Positions 7,588 through 19,308 are shown, counted from the first letter of the stretch. The stretch: DNA of 64,000 nucleotides from DATJGR01 sp963735085 (GCA_963735085.1 CAVTJP010000006.1:248001-312000); one strand, 5' to 3'. Notes: generated from the letters alone by a model not told the origin. Made by a program: numbers and translations.

Positions 7588-9689
7588 TGCGCACTACCCG
7601 GTGCGGAGACGAGAATCACCACCGAGCGCGGACCAACCGGATACCTGATGCCGTCTATCATGGGCGCGTCCGACCAGGCAGAGATGTCATCCGGCGAATC
7701 GAGGGAGGTGTCTGCACAGCGGCGCCACGCCGCATTCGCATCGATTGGGGTCGGTAGTTCGAAATCGAGCGGTTGCCAGAACGCATTGATCATCACGTGC
7801 AGCAGCAGATGATTGCCGAGCAGGCGTGCCGTCGCCGCCAGCGCGTGCGATTGCGCCCCCCAGTCCGGCGCATTGAGTTCGACGCCATGCCACTGCACCG
7901 TTCCGTCTCGCAGTAACTCGGCCAACGTCGCCTCGACGTGCGCTGATGGAAGGTCCCGATTGAGCCGAAACGCAATCAGTTGTTTGGCGAAGCGCAGCAC
8001 GTCCGCATGATGTTCGATCAATGTCCAGTCGAACCACGACGTCGCGTCGTCATGACAATAGGCGTTGTTGTTGCCGCGCTGCGTGCGCCGGAATTCATCA
8101 CCGCCCAACAGCATCGGTGTGCCAACCGCAAGTAGCGTCAACGCCAGGAAATTCTTGACCTGACGATTGCGCAGCCGCTCGATATCGGGATCGTCGCTCG
8201 GACCTTCAACGCCGCAGTTCCAGCTGCGGTTGTCGTCGGACCCATCGCGGTTCTGTTCGCCGTTCGCCGCATTGTGCTTCGCGTCGTAGGAGACGAGATC
8301 GTTCAGCGTGAAGCCGTCATGACAGGTGACGAAATTGACACTTTGCTCTGGCGTACCGCCCTCGGTCTCTCGAGAATGGCGCACGTACAGATCAGCGCTG
8401 CCACTCAATCGGCGTGCCAAAGCGCGGACCGTACCCTCGTCGCCCTTGACGAATGCGCGCACATCGTCGCGGAATTTGCCGTTCCATTCCTTCCAGGTAG
8501 CACCGGAAAACGCACCCACCTGATACAGCCCCGCAGCGTCCCACGCCTCGGCGATCAGCTTGACATGTGCGAGTGCCGGTTCGGATTCAATGTCGCGCAG
8601 CACCGGCGGAGACACCATCGGTTCGCCCTGCTCGTCGCGTGACAGAATCGCGGCAAGGTCGAAGCGAAAGCCATCGACATGCATATCGATGGCCCAGTAC
8701 CGCAAGCTGTCCAGGATCATCCGCCGCACGATCGATTCGTTGGTGTTCAGCGTGTTGCCGCAGCCCGTGAAATCGCTGTATTCGCCGTCTGCGTCGAGCA
8801 GGTAGTACGTGTCGTTGGCCAGACCGCGTAGCGACAGTGTCGGGCCGTCGGCGCCGCCTTCCGCCGTGTGGTTGTAAACCACATCGAGGATCACTTCGAG
8901 GCCTGCGCGGTGCAACGCTTTGACCATGTCGCGAAACTCGTCGAGCACGTCGAGCGGATCGGGCCGTGCGCTGTATCCGGGGTGCGGCGCAAAGAATGCC
9001 AATGGTTGATAGCCCCAGTAGTTGACAAGCCCGGCGGGCGCGGCCTCTTCGTCGAATGCGAACACCGGCAGCAGTTCCACAGCTGTAATGCCGAGTTTTT
9101 GCAGGTACGGAATCTTCTCGATGAGCCCGACAAACGTGCCGCGCAACTTCGGCGAAACGCCCGAACTCGGATCGCGCGTGAACCCACCGACGTGCAACTC
9201 GTAGATGATGCTGCGGGCATACGGCCGCCGCAGCGGTGCATCGTCTTCCCAGTCATATCCGCGCGGGTCGACGACCACGCTCTTGAAGGCAAACTCTGCG
9301 TTGTCGCCGGGTTGCGCGGCGGCATCGCGGCTGCGCGCTCGCGGCTGGGCAATCGCCTTCGCGTAAGGGTCGATCAGCAGTTTCTCGGCGTCGAAGCACA
9401 GGCCGCTGGCCGGAACGAACGAACCGTGTGCGCGATACCCGTAAAGTTGACCCGCACCGATACCGGCGACGAATGCGTGCCAGTAGTAATACGTGCGATT
9501 CACGCGCGGTTCGAGCGAGATCACGTGCGACGGTTCCGCATCGTCGACATGATCGAACAGGCACAGTTCAATGGTTTCGCTGCGCTTGGAAAACACGCTG
9601 AAATTGACACCGCCATCGCGCAAGGTGGCGCCGAGTGGCGCACTGCGCCCTTGGACACCGGCCGCGCGCTTTGTCTTGTGCCGCGTCAC
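7584..9689 (-). CDS. glgX: Glycogen debranching enzyme GlgX (GH13 isoamylase type)
   Basis: A 701-residue glycogen debranching enzyme that hydrolyses alpha-1,6 branches of phosphorylase-trimmed glycogen. An N-terminal carbohydrate-binding-like region begins at GATLRDGGVNFSVFS. The GH13 barrel has VVYNHTAEG, the nucleophile region GFRFDLA, IAEAWDAAG and VTCHDGFTLNDLVSY, followed by NGEQNRDGSDDNRSWNCG, which is characteristic of GlgX. I chose the GTG at 9689 because it overlaps the pgl stop as GTGA and gives a normal family length; the frame extends further upstream inside pgl with no family similarity. It lies directly downstream of pgl and is translationally coupled to the GH63 gene. Confidence 0.9.
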   Translation of the reverse strand: MTRHKTKRAAGVQGRSAPLGATLRDGGVNFSVFSKRSETIELCLFDHVDDAEPSHVISLEPRVNRTYYYWHAFVAGIGAGQLYGYRAHGSFVPASGLCFDAEKLLIDPYAKAIAQPRARSRDAAAQPGDNAEFAFKSVVVDPRGYDWEDDAPLRRPYARSIIYELHVGGFTRDPSSGVSPKLRGTFVGLIEKIPYLQKLGITAVELLPVFAFDEEAAPAGLVNYWGYQPLAFFAPHPGYSARPDPLDVLDEFRDMVKALHRAGLEVILDVVYNHTAEGGADGPTLSLRGLANDTYYLLDADGEYSDFTGCGNTLNTNESIVRRMILDSLRYWAIDMHVDGFRFDLAAILSRDEQGEPMVSPPVLRDIESEPALAHVKLIAEAWDAAGLYQVGAFSGATWKEWNGKFRDDVRAFVKGDEGTVRALARRLSGSADLYVRHSRETEGGTPEQSVNFVTCHDGFTLNDLVSYDAKHNAANGEQNRDGSDDNRSWNCGVEGPSDDPDIERLRNRQVKNFLALTLLAVGTPMLLGGDEFRRTQRGNNNAYCHDDATSWFDWTLIEHHADVLRFAKQLIAFRLNRDLPSAHVEATLAELLRDGTVQWHGVELNAPDWGAQSHALAATARLLGNHLLLHVMINAFWQPLDFELPTPIDANAAWRRCADTSLDSPDDISAWSDAPMIDGIRYPVGPRSVVILVSAPGSAH

Positions 9690-10369
9690 TGAGGTGCCGC
9701 CGCGCGATCCGCGAGCACCAGCGCATCGTCGACGCGCACGCGGCCCGCTGGAATCGAACGATCTCGAGCACGCAGTTGCGCAAGCGCCGCGCGCTTTTCG
9801 GCACCGGTCACGACCCATAGCACGCGGCGCGCCCGATCGATCGTTGGATACGTCAACGTCATACGGCGATGACCTTGATATGGCTGCGTCACCGCAACGC
9901 ATCGATCGACGATTTCAAGCACCGCATCGTTTGGCACCAGCGACGCGGTGTGTCCATCGGAACCGAGTCCAAGATGTACCAGATCGAGCACTGGCGGAGA
10001 CCCCGCCAGTTCGATGAGCACATTGGCATAGCGCCTCGACGCAACCGTTAGATCGGGGAGGTCCACCGGCATCGGATAGATCTGTTGCTCGCGCAGCCGT
10101 GCGCGTCCGAGGCTCTCGCGCAGATGCACCAGGTTACGGTCTGGATCGCCAGCCGGCGCAACGCGCTCGTCCACTTGCACGATATGAACGTGCATCCACG
10201 GAACGTCTTCGTCCGCCAGCAGCCGCAACATGCGCCACGGTGTGTGGCCGCCACTGATCGCGACGACGAATCGGCCGCGCGCGTCCACCGCTTCGCGCGC
10301 CGCGGCCGCGATCGTCGCGGCGCCGCGTCTGGCAACGGCATCGGCATCTTCGAGCACTTCGCACTGCAT
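9686..10369 (-). CDS. pgl: 6-phosphogluconolactonase
   Basis: A 227-residue 6-phosphogluconolactonase of the NagB-like fold. It hydrolyses the product of Zwf to 6-phosphogluconate. Family motifs visible are VVAISGGHTPWRML, VHIVQVDERVAP (the DER signature), DPDRNLVHLRESL and HLGLGSDGHTASLVP. The ATG at 10369 lies 11 nt past the zwf stop. An alternative GTG at 10384 would make the GTGA overlap seen elsewhere in this operon and add five residues. The order zwf-pgl is the common one in proteobacteria. Confidence 0.9.
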   Translation of the reverse strand: MQCEVLEDADAVARRGAATIAAAAREAVDARGRFVVAISGGHTPWRMLRLLADEDVPWMHVHIVQVDERVAPAGDPDRNLVHLRESLGRARLREQQIYPMPVDLPDLTVASRRYANVLIELAGSPPVLDLVHLGLGSDGHTASLVPNDAVLEIVDRCVAVTQPYQGHRRMTLTYPTIDRARRVLWVVTGAEKRAALAQLRARDRSIPAGRVRVDDALVLADRAAAPQ

Positions 10370-10380
10370 CGCCAGGGAAC

Positions 10381-11763
10381 TCACTGTTTGGCAACAACCG
10401 GGTTGTGCCAGCCGTGTGGCGGAAGCACCACACGATCGACTTCCTGTGGACCCCATGTACCCGGTTCGTAGCCGAATACCGGCATGCCGGCCTTCAACAC
10501 CGGATCGACGATCCGCCACGCTTCCTCGACGTAGTCATCGCGCGCGAACAGCGTTCGATCGCCCGCCATCGCGTCGCCCAGCACGCGCTCGTACGCATCC
10601 ATCTCGTGCGCGCCGGGCCGGCTGCTCGCAAGCAACTCCACCTGCTCACCGGTCTCGTGATCGGCTGCGTCCATCGTCGTCACGCCGAGCGCAATTGCCA
10701 TGTCGGGACCGATGCGAAACCGGAAGCAGTTCGGCTGGCGCGACGCATTCGGAAACACCTTGGGCGGTCGCCGCAAATAGACCGTAACCTCGGTGCAGGT
10801 CACCGGCAGCGACTTACCCGCGCGGATGAAAAACGGTACACCGGCCCAACGCCACGAATCGATCTCGAGTTGCAGCGCGACGAACGTTTCGGTCTCCGAG
10901 CCCGACTTCACGCCGGCTTCCTTCAGATAACCGTTGAACTGACCGCGAACCAGATTGTCGGCAACGATGGGCGGAATCGATTTCAATACCTTGACCTTCT
11001 CATCACGCATCGACTCGGCATCCATGCGCGCGGGTGGCTCCATCGCCAGATTCGCCAGCACCTGGAACAGGTGATTCTGCACCACATCACGAACCGTACC
11101 GATTTGATCATAGAACGCACCACGGCCCTGCACGCCGAACGCCTCGGCCATCGTGATCTGCACGCTCTTGATGAATTTGCGATTCCAGAACGATTCGAGA
11201 AATGCGTTCGCAAACCGGAAAAACACCATGTTCTGCACCGGCCGCTTGCCAAGGTAGTGGTCGATGCGAAAGATGTGCGTCTCGTCGAACGCGCTCAACA
11301 GAATCTTGTTCAGCGCTTGCGCCGAGGCGAGGTCGCGTCCAAACGGCTTCTCGACGACAACACGGCCGGCGCGGGTGCAGTCGTACTTCGTCAACTGCTC
11401 TACGACCGTTCCAAACAGCGCCGGTGGAATCGCGAGATAGTGCGCCGGGTTCTGCGCGTCACCGAGTTCGCGGCGCAATGCCTCGAACGTGCTCGAATCG
11501 CCATAGTCACCATCGACGTAGCGCAACCGCGACGCCAGCTTGGCGAACGCGTCCGCGTCGAAACCGCCATGCTGCGTAATGCTGTCGCGCGCGTGCGCCT
11601 TGAGTTGCTCCAGCCCCCAGCCGGCTTTTGCGACGCCGATGACCGGCACGTTCAAGTGGCCGGCGTTCGACATCGCCTGCAACGACGGAAAGATCTTTTT
11701 GTGCGCGAGGTCGCCGGTGGCGCCGAAAAATACCAGCGCGTCAGAGTTTGCTTGTTCGCTCAT
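10381..11763 (-). CDS. zwf: Glucose-6-phosphate 1-dehydrogenase
   Basis: A 460-residue enzyme that oxidises glucose 6-phosphate to 6-phosphogluconolactone, the entry step of the oxidative pentose phosphate pathway. The N-terminal Rossmann motif is FFGATGDLAHKKIFPSL and the substrate-binding signature RIDHYLGK is intact, followed by QNMVFFRFAN and, near the end, GDRTLFARDDYVEEAW. The ATG is 8 nt from the gnd stop. Neighbours pgl and gnd complete the oxidative branch. Confidence 0.95.
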   Translation of the reverse strand: MSEQANSDALVFFGATGDLAHKKIFPSLQAMSNAGHLNVPVIGVAKAGWGLEQLKAHARDSITQHGGFDADAFAKLASRLRYVDGDYGDSSTFEALRRELGDAQNPAHYLAIPPALFGTVVEQLTKYDCTRAGRVVVEKPFGRDLASAQALNKILLSAFDETHIFRIDHYLGKRPVQNMVFFRFANAFLESFWNRKFIKSVQITMAEAFGVQGRGAFYDQIGTVRDVVQNHLFQVLANLAMEPPARMDAESMRDEKVKVLKSIPPIVADNLVRGQFNGYLKEAGVKSGSETETFVALQLEIDSWRWAGVPFFIRAGKSLPVTCTEVTVYLRRPPKVFPNASRQPNCFRFRIGPDMAIALGVTTMDAADHETGEQVELLASSRPGAHEMDAYERVLGDAMAGDRTLFARDDYVEEAWRIVDPVLKAGMPVFGYEPGTWGPQEVDRVVLPPHGWHNPVVAKQ

Positions 11764-11771
11764 GACCGCGC

Positions 11772-12800
11772 TCAGCCTGCCGGCTTTTCGATGTGGCCGC
11801 CGAACTCATAGCGCATCGCCGACAACAGCTTGTTCTGGAAATCCGCCTCGCCGCGCGAGTTGAAACGCTCGTACAGTGCCGTGGTCAGCACCGGCGCCGG
11901 TACCGCTGCATCAATCGCCGCCTTGACGGTCCAGCGCCCTTCGCCCGAGTCCGATACCCGCCCGGCGAAATCTGCGAGATCGGCATTCTGCGCCAGCGCA
12001 GTCGACGTGAGATCGAGCAGCCACGACGCAATCACGCTGCCACGACGCCACACCTCGGCGATGTCGGGTAGGTTGAGATCGTATTGATAGTGTTCGGGAT
12101 TGCGCAGCGGAGTCGTCTCGGCATCGACATCGTCCTTGCGCTTGCCGACGTTTGCCGCGCGCAGAACACCAAAGCCCTCTGCATACGCCGCCATCAGTCC
12201 GTATTCGATGCCGTTATGCACCATTTTCACGAAGTGGCCGGCACCGTTCTGCCCGCAGTGCAGATAGCCTTTTTCTGCTGTGCTGCTGAGCTTCTCCCGT
12301 CCCGGCGTGCGATCGATGTCGCCTACGCCCGGCGCGAGACTTTGAAACACCGGGTCGAGGTGCGCAACCACCTTTTTCTCACCGCCGATCATCATGCAGT
12401 AACCCCGCTCCAGACCCCACACGCCACCGCTGGTGCCGACGTCGACATAGTGAATGTCCTTCGCAGCGAGCTCCTTCGCGCGGCGGATGTCGTCGATGTA
12501 GTACGAGTTACCACCGTCGATGAGCATGTCGCCGGCCTCGAGTAGCGGCACGAGGTCGGCAATCGTGTCATCGACAACTCCGGCGGGCACCATCAACCAG
12601 ATTGCGCGCGGCGCCTTCAGTTTCTTGACAAAATCTTCGCGCGACGAAGCGCCCGTGGCGTGTTCCTTCGCGAGTTCCGCGACTGCCTTCGGTGACATGT
12701 CGAATACCACGCAGTCGTGCCCGTCTTTGATGAGCCGGCGCACCATGTTCGCGCCCATCCGGCCCAAACCGATCATGCCCAGTTGCATATTTCGCTGCAT
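11772..12800 (-). CDS. gnd: 6-phosphogluconate dehydrogenase, short decarboxylating form
   Basis: A 342-residue protein of the short 6-phosphogluconate dehydrogenase type, clearly shorter than the roughly 470-residue E. coli Gnd. It has the N-terminal nucleotide motif GMIGLGRMGANMVRRL, the substrate loop GTSGGVWGLERGYCMMIGG, and HFVKMVHNGIEYGLMAAYAEG containing the catalytic lysine and histidine. It decarboxylates 6-phosphogluconate to ribulose 5-phosphate. The short form is often NAD-preferring, but cofactor preference here is inference. The start ATG at 12800 has AAGGAG 7 nt upstream. A 37-bp gap separates it from the DUF2090 gene. Confidence 0.9.
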   Translation of the reverse strand: MQRNMQLGMIGLGRMGANMVRRLIKDGHDCVVFDMSPKAVAELAKEHATGASSREDFVKKLKAPRAIWLMVPAGVVDDTIADLVPLLEAGDMLIDGGNSYYIDDIRRAKELAAKDIHYVDVGTSGGVWGLERGYCMMIGGEKKVVAHLDPVFQSLAPGVGDIDRTPGREKLSSTAEKGYLHCGQNGAGHFVKMVHNGIEYGLMAAYAEGFGVLRAANVGKRKDDVDAETTPLRNPEHYQYDLNLPDIAEVWRRGSVIASWLLDLTSTALAQNADLADFAGRVSDSGEGRWTVKAAIDAAVPAPVLTTALYERFNSRGEADFQNKLLSAMRYEFGGHIEKPAG

Positions 12801-12837
12801 TTTTCACTCCTTGTTGATTGCAGGGTTGCCGCCAACG

Positions 12838-13757
12838 TCACCGCCGCCAGACGCCCTGCACCTGCTCGAAAATGTCTGCGAACTCCCGATACTCGCGCGC
12901 GATCTGTGCAATCGCTTGCTCACGCGTCTTCCGCTTCGCCCGCCAATCCATGATCGGTTGCCAGAAATCGGTGCGGCCGACCGCGAAGCCAATGAAGCCC
13001 TCCACGCCGGCAGCGATTTCGAGCCACTCATGTACCTTGGCGTCGTCCTCGCCGCGGCCAAGTACGATGCAGCCGACACGATCGCGGCCACCCCGTCGCG
13101 CGGCGGCGACGACACGCGCGCAATCCTCGGCGCGATCGAGACCCTCGATCTTCCAGACGTCCGGTTCGACGCCGGCGTCCTGCAACGCGTGGATCGCGTC
13201 GACCATCAACGCCGGACGCAGCTCCAGGTCGTAGCGCGACTTCGTGCCGACTCGATCGAGCTGCGATTTCTCTGCCGGCACCAGTAACTCGAACATGAAG
13301 CGACAGCGCTCACGATCATCCAGCGCATCCGACAAACGCTTCAGTCGCAGCGCCTGACGTGCGTTCAGTGCCGTGTCGCCTTCGGGGTTGTAGCGCACCA
13401 GCACTTTGGCAAACGACGGCGCGAACGATTCGATGTGCTGTGCGAAATCGTCACCGTACTCGAAATCGAACTCATCCTGACCGCTCTTCTCGACCGGCAT
13501 CGCCGTCGTGAAACCGTTGGCGGATGCATCACGCAGGATCGCCGCACCGAACTGTTCGTCGACGAGAATTGCTGCTTTGCGCTTGGCCACTCCGCCTGCG
13601 ACAGCGGCGCGGAAGCCCTCGTATATCACCTGTTTAACCGCCGCGATCTGCTCGGTCTGTGCCGGCGACAACGGTTCGCTGAACTCGAACATCTTGTGTT
13701 CGAATGTGCCGCGATGATCGAACGGCAGTACATACAGCGGTTTGCTATAGCCAACGC

Positions 13758-13761
<4 letters not shown>
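12838..13761 (-). CDS. DUF2090 / 2-deoxy-5-keto-gluconate-6-phosphate aldolase-like protein
   Basis: A 307-residue predicted TIM-barrel protein resembling the C-terminal DUF2090 domain of IolC-type proteins (2-deoxy-5-keto-D-gluconate 6-phosphate aldolase). Recognisable stretches are YVLPFDHRGTFEHKMF at the N-terminus, AILVDEQFGA, VLVRYNPEGD, FELLVPAEKSQLD, DVWKIEGLDRAEDC and GFIGFAVGRTDFWQP near the end. It starts with GTG at 13761, overlapping the pgi stop as GTGA. No inositol catabolism genes are nearby; it sits between pgi and gnd, so its substrate is probably a phosphorylated sugar or sugar acid of the pentose phosphate network. The reaction is not established from sequence. Confidence 0.75.
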
Positions 13762-15412
<1,651 letters not shown>

Positions 15413-15416
<4 letters not shown>

Positions 15417-16105
15417 TGCGCGACACCGCGGAGCCGTTGACGCGACTGGCCCGCGAACGCGTCTTCCCACATTCGAAAGCCGCCGACGAACGCATTCTCG
15501 TTGTCACCGAGACGGCATCGAGGAGGTAGTTTGCGCAGCAACTCGGCGTTACCACCCCCGAGCACGACTTCGTCGGGTTCGAGCGCTGCGGTCATCTGTT
15601 TGATGATGCGGGTCGCCTTCTTGCGCCACTTCTTCTTGCCGCGCTTTTCCAGCGCGCGGGCGCCGACGTAGTCTTCGTAGGTCGCTTTCTTGTATGGCGA
15701 ATGGCCGAGTTCCATCGGCTCTATGACGCCGTCGATGATCATCGTCGTGCCGAGCCCGGTGCCGAAGCCGAGAAACAGCATGCGGCCACCGCAATAGCTG
15801 CCGAGCGCCTGCATCGCCGCATCGTTGATCAATTTTACCGGACAGCCGAAGGCCGCCTTAAAATCGAAGCCGACCCAGCCGCTGCCAAGGTTATGCGGAT
15901 CGGCGGCGACGCATTGATGCAGTACCGGACCCGGGTAGCCGATCGACACGACGTCGTAAGCCCAGTCGCCGGCGAGCTTCCGCACCTTCCGCACCATCTT
16001 CGCGGCCGTCAGTTTCTTGCTGGATTCGAATTCGCGCTTCTCGCTCTGATCCGTTGCGCGAATCTTGACGTGAGAGCCGCCGACGTCGATGACCAGTATG
16101 TTCAC
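15413..16105 (-). CDS. ROK-family polyphosphate glucokinase-like protein
   Basis: A 230-residue sugar kinase of the ROK/polyphosphate-glucokinase type. It has the phosphate-binding motif VIDVGGSHVKIRAT at the N-terminus, SIGYPGPVLH, the catalytic region LINDAAMQALGSY and the second phosphate motif LFLGFGTGLGTTMI. The basic insert EKRGKKKWRKKATRIIKQM precedes a C-terminal DEVVLGGGNAELL. It most likely phosphorylates glucose released by GlgX and the GH63 enzyme; whether it uses ATP or polyphosphate is not readable. The start is GTG at 16105, 6 nt after the tal stop, and the gene overlaps pgi by GTGA. Confidence 0.75.
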
Positions 16106-16111
16106 CAGACG

Positions 16112-17197
16112 TTACCCCGCTTTCGCCAGCGCCGCACTTTTGGATTCAATCAGGCTCATCAGATCGTTCCATGATTCGACGAACGCCCGGGCGCCCTCAT
16201 CCTGCAGGCGCGCACCGAGTGCTGCGACGTCGGTGCCCGCCTTCACGTGTGCGGCAATGACGGTCTCGCAGTCGCCGCCGTTCACCGCCAGCATTTGCCT
16301 CACGTCGCCGTGATCGGCGAAAGCTTTCAGGGTCGCTTCCGGAAGCGTGTTGACGGTCAGCGGCGCTGCAAATGCTTCGACGTACAATACGTCGGAAGCA
16401 TCCGGATCCTTCGTGCCGGTACTGGCGAACAGCAGTCGCTGGGGCCGGCCGCCGGCATTCATCATCCGACGATAGCGCTGCGATGCAATCAGGTCGTAGA
16501 AGGCCTTGTAACAGCGCTGGCCCACCGCAATGCCAAGTGTGTTGCGCAGCTTTGCGGGTACCTTGTCGGCTACCGCGACATCCCAGCGGCTGATGAAAAC
16601 CGAAGCAACGGAGGCGACGTCGGGGTTCAGCCCGGCGGCGATGCGGCGTTCGATGCCACGCAGGTACGCTTCGGCAGCCGCCAGATATTGCTCGCACGAA
16701 AACAGCAATGTGACGTTGACGGGCACGCCGGCGAACGTGGCTGCTTCGATCGCGCCGAGGCCTTCTTGTGTGCCGGGGATCTTGATCAGCAGGTTCGGCC
16801 GGGCTGCGCGCGCGTGCAGCGCCTTGGCTACCGCGATCGTCTGGTCGGTGTCATGCGCGAGCAGGGGCGACACCTCCAGCGACACAAAGCCATCGACACC
16901 GTCGGTGCGTTCGTGCACCGGGCCGAACAGGTCGGCCGCCCGTGTCAGGTCTTCGATCGCGAGTCCGAAGAACAACGACTCGCCCGATTCACCGGCTTCG
17001 TGCCTGGTGCGGATCGACTCATCGTAGGCCGTGCCGTTCTTGATCGCGTGATCGAAGATCGTCGGGTTCGACGTGAGTCCGGTCACCGACAGTTCATCGA
17101 TGTAGCGTTGCAATGTCCCCGAGGTGAGCAGATCACGGGTGATGTTGTCGAGCCAGAGACTCTGGCCCGCGTCATGGAGTCGTCGGGTCGCTTTCAT
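16112..17197 (-). CDS. tal: Transaldolase
   Basis: A 361-residue transaldolase of the longer class found with pgi in many bacteria. Signatures are the N-terminal SLWLDNITRDLLTSGTLQRY and GLTSNPTIFDHAI, EVSPLLAHDTDQT, and the Schiff-base lysine in NLLIKIPGTQEG. SVFISRWDVAVAD and RLLFASTGTKDP follow. It transfers a dihydroxyacetone unit between sugar phosphates in the non-oxidative pentose phosphate pathway. It is the first gene of the carbon operon; 80 bp separate it from ligA, and I found no convincing sigma-70 promoter there, so read-through from ligA is possible. Confidence 0.9.
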   Translation of the reverse strand: MKATRRLHDAGQSLWLDNITRDLLTSGTLQRYIDELSVTGLTSNPTIFDHAIKNGTAYDESIRTRHEAGESGESLFFGLAIEDLTRAADLFGPVHERTDGVDGFVSLEVSPLLAHDTDQTIAVAKALHARAARPNLLIKIPGTQEGLGAIEAATFAGVPVNVTLLFSCEQYLAAAEAYLRGIERRIAAGLNPDVASVASVFISRWDVAVADKVPAKLRNTLGIAVGQRCYKAFYDLIASQRYRRMMNAGGRPQRLLFASTGTKDPDASDVLYVEAFAAPLTVNTLPEATLKAFADHGDVRQMLAVNGGDCETVIAAHVKAGTDVAALGARLQDEGARAFVESWNDLMSLIESKSAALAKAG

Positions 17198-17263
17198 TTC
17201 CGCACCAAAGTATGTGGGTTAGACAATTGGGACCGTCGCCGGCTGCCTATGTTCCGAAAAGCG

Positions 17264-17299
17264 CCTCTGACCCTATCTCATGAAAGGTCGGCGAGATAG
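17264..17299. repeat. CTCTGACCCT repeat and small inverted repeat at 3' end of ligA
   Basis: CCTCTGACCCT (17264-17274) is one copy of a short motif also found at 19327-19338 and at 46869-46934. It is followed by CTATCTC (17273-17279) and GAGATAG (17293-17299), a 7-bp inverted repeat whose left arm includes the ligA stop codon. Confidence 0.5.
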
Positions 17300-19296
17300 T
17301 GCATGAACGCGTCCTCGTCCATCACCGGAATACCGAGTTCGCCGGCGCGGTCCAGCTTGGTGCCGGCGTTCGACCCTGCCACGACCTGCGTGGTTTTCGC
17401 CGACACAGAAGCCGCCACTTTGGCGCCGAGCGCCTGCAGCCGCGCCTTCGCCGCGTCGCGTGTCATCCCCTCGAGCGTGCCTGTCAACACCCACGTCTGC
17501 CCGATCAGCGGCGCCTGTTCGGCAGGTGCCTCGATCGGCCAATGTACGCCGCGTTCGCGCAGGCGTGCGATCACGTTCTGGTTGTGGCTCTGCTCGAAAA
17601 ACTTGTGAATCCGTTCGGCAACGATCGGGCCGACGTCGGCGACGCGCAGTAGTTCCTCGACTGTCGCGCCCATGAGCGGGTCGAGATCGCCGAAATGGCG
17701 TGCAAGATTCAGCGCGGTTGCTTCGCCCACTTCGCGAATCCCCAGCGCGTAGACGAATCGCGGCAACGTCGTCGAGCGACTGATGTCGATTGCCGCGTGC
17801 AGGTTTTCTGCGGACTTCGGCCCCATCCGGTCGAGTTCGGCGAGCGTCTCCACGGTCAGGCCGTACAGATCGGCGACATGATCGACAAGTTTGTGTTCGA
17901 CCAGTTGATCGACCAGCTTCTCGCCGAGACCTTCGATATCCATGGCTAACCGAGATGCGAAGTGGCGGATTGCCTCTTTGCGCTGTGCGGGACAATCGAG
18001 TCCGCCGGTGCAGCGCGCCACTGCTTCGTCGTCAGCGCGGAAGATTTCCGAACCGCATACCGGACACCGTGTCGGAATTTCGATCGCTGAGACGTCGGTG
18101 GGCCGCTTCGACAGCACGACTCTCATCACCTGCGGAATGACGTCGCCGGCGCGATGCAGCAACACGGTGTCGCCGATCATCAACCCGAGGCGCTCGATCT
18201 CGTCCATATTGTGCAAGGTGGCATTGCTCACCGTCACGCCGCCGACGAACACCGGTTCGAGCCGCGCGACCGGCGTGACTGCACCGGTCCGGCCGACCTG
18301 AAACTCGACGCCGAGCAAGCGCGTGGTCGCCTCTTCGGCCGGATATTTGTAGGCGATCGCCCAGCGCGGCCGACGGGTAACCGTGCCGAGCCGCTCCTGC
18401 AGCGCGAGCTCGTTGACTTTGAACACTGCGCCGTCGATCTCGTACGGCAACTTGGCGCGCTGTTGCAGCAGGTCCTCGGCGAATTCGTAGCAGGCCTGCA
18501 CACCGCGTACCGTCCGGGTGAGCGGATTGATGCGCAAGCCCCAACCTTCGAGCGCCGCGAAAACCTCGGACTGGGACGTCGGCTGCCAGCCTTCATCCAG
18601 CAGTCCGACGCCGTAGCAGAACAGGCTCAGCGGTCGCGACGCGGTTACCTGCGGGTCCAATTGGCGCAGACTGCCGGCCGCGCCGTTTCGAGGGTTGACG
18701 AGCGTCTTCTCACCGCGCTGCGCAGCCGCTTCGTTGAACGCGTGGAAGCCCGCGATCGGCAGATAGATCTCACCGCGCACTTCGAGCGTCGCCGGCACAC
18801 GTTTGCCCCGCAGGCGCAGCGGCACCGCAGCGACGGTGCGCACGTTCGCGGTGATGTCTTCTCCGTTCGTGCCGTCGCCGCGCGTTGCGCCACGCACCAA
18901 CACGCCACGTTCGTACAACAGACTGACCGCAACACCGTCAATCTTCGGTTCGCACGAATACTCCAGCGCGTCGGTCGTATCGAGGCGGGATCGGCAACGT
19001 TCGTCCCACGCCAGCAATTCATCGAAGGTGGTGCATTTGTCCAGCGAGCGCATCGGCAGACGATGCGTGACGCTGCCGAATGCCGACTGGGGTTGAGCGC
19101 CGACGCGCTGCGTCGGCGACTCGGGCGTGATCAGGTCCGGATGGTCGACCTCGAGCGCAACGAGACGGTCGAACAGGCGATCGTAATCAGCGTCGGCGAC
19201 TTCCGGATCGTCCAGTACATGGTAGCGGTAGTTGTGATGGTCGATCGCAGCGCGCAGCGAATCGATTTCATCGCGTACTTTGCGAGTCGCCTTCAC
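17278..19296 (-). CDS. ligA: NAD-dependent DNA ligase LigA
   Basis: A 672-residue essential DNA ligase that seals nicks using NAD. Domains in order: Ia NAD-binding region (HHNYRYHVLDDPEVADADYD), adenylation domain with nucleophile K118 in CEPKIDGVAVSLLYERG, OB fold, Cys4 zinc finger (CPVCGS...CTGGLDCPAQ), helix-hairpin-helix repeats (DIEGLGEKLVDQL, LGIREVGEATALNLARHFG) and a C-terminal BRCT domain (from about 590, GQTWVLTGTLEGMTRDAAKARL). The start appears to be GTG at 19296 and the hairpin at 19309-19343 lies just upstream. The neighbour order zipA-ligA is common in gammaproteobacteria. Confidence 0.95.
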   Translation of the reverse strand: MKATRKVRDEIDSLRAAIDHHNYRYHVLDDPEVADADYDRLFDRLVALEVDHPDLITPESPTQRVGAQPQSAFGSVTHRLPMRSLDKCTTFDELLAWDERCRSRLDTTDALEYSCEPKIDGVAVSLLYERGVLVRGATRGDGTNGEDITANVRTVAAVPLRLRGKRVPATLEVRGEIYLPIAGFHAFNEAAAQRGEKTLVNPRNGAAGSLRQLDPQVTASRPLSLFCYGVGLLDEGWQPTSQSEVFAALEGWGLRINPLTRTVRGVQACYEFAEDLLQQRAKLPYEIDGAVFKVNELALQERLGTVTRRPRWAIAYKYPAEEATTRLLGVEFQVGRTGAVTPVARLEPVFVGGVTVSNATLHNMDEIERLGLMIGDTVLLHRAGDVIPQVMRVVLSKRPTDVSAIEIPTRCPVCGSEIFRADDEAVARCTGGLDCPAQRKEAIRHFASRLAMDIEGLGEKLVDQLVEHKLVDHVADLYGLTVETLAELDRMGPKSAENLHAAIDISRSTTLPRFVYALGIREVGEATALNLARHFGDLDPLMGATVEELLRVADVGPIVAERIHKFFEQSHNQNVIARLRERGVHWPIEAPAEQAPLIGQTWVLTGTLEGMTRDAAKARLQALGAKVAASVSAKTTQVVAGSNAGTKLDRAGELGIPVMDEDAFMHYLADLS

Positions 19297-19308
19297 AATG
19301 CATCACTT

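Noticed and set aside
10405..11811. 468-codon plus-strand frame over zwf
   Set aside because: This is an antisense shadow of zwf with no recognisable motifs and no separate ribosome-binding site.
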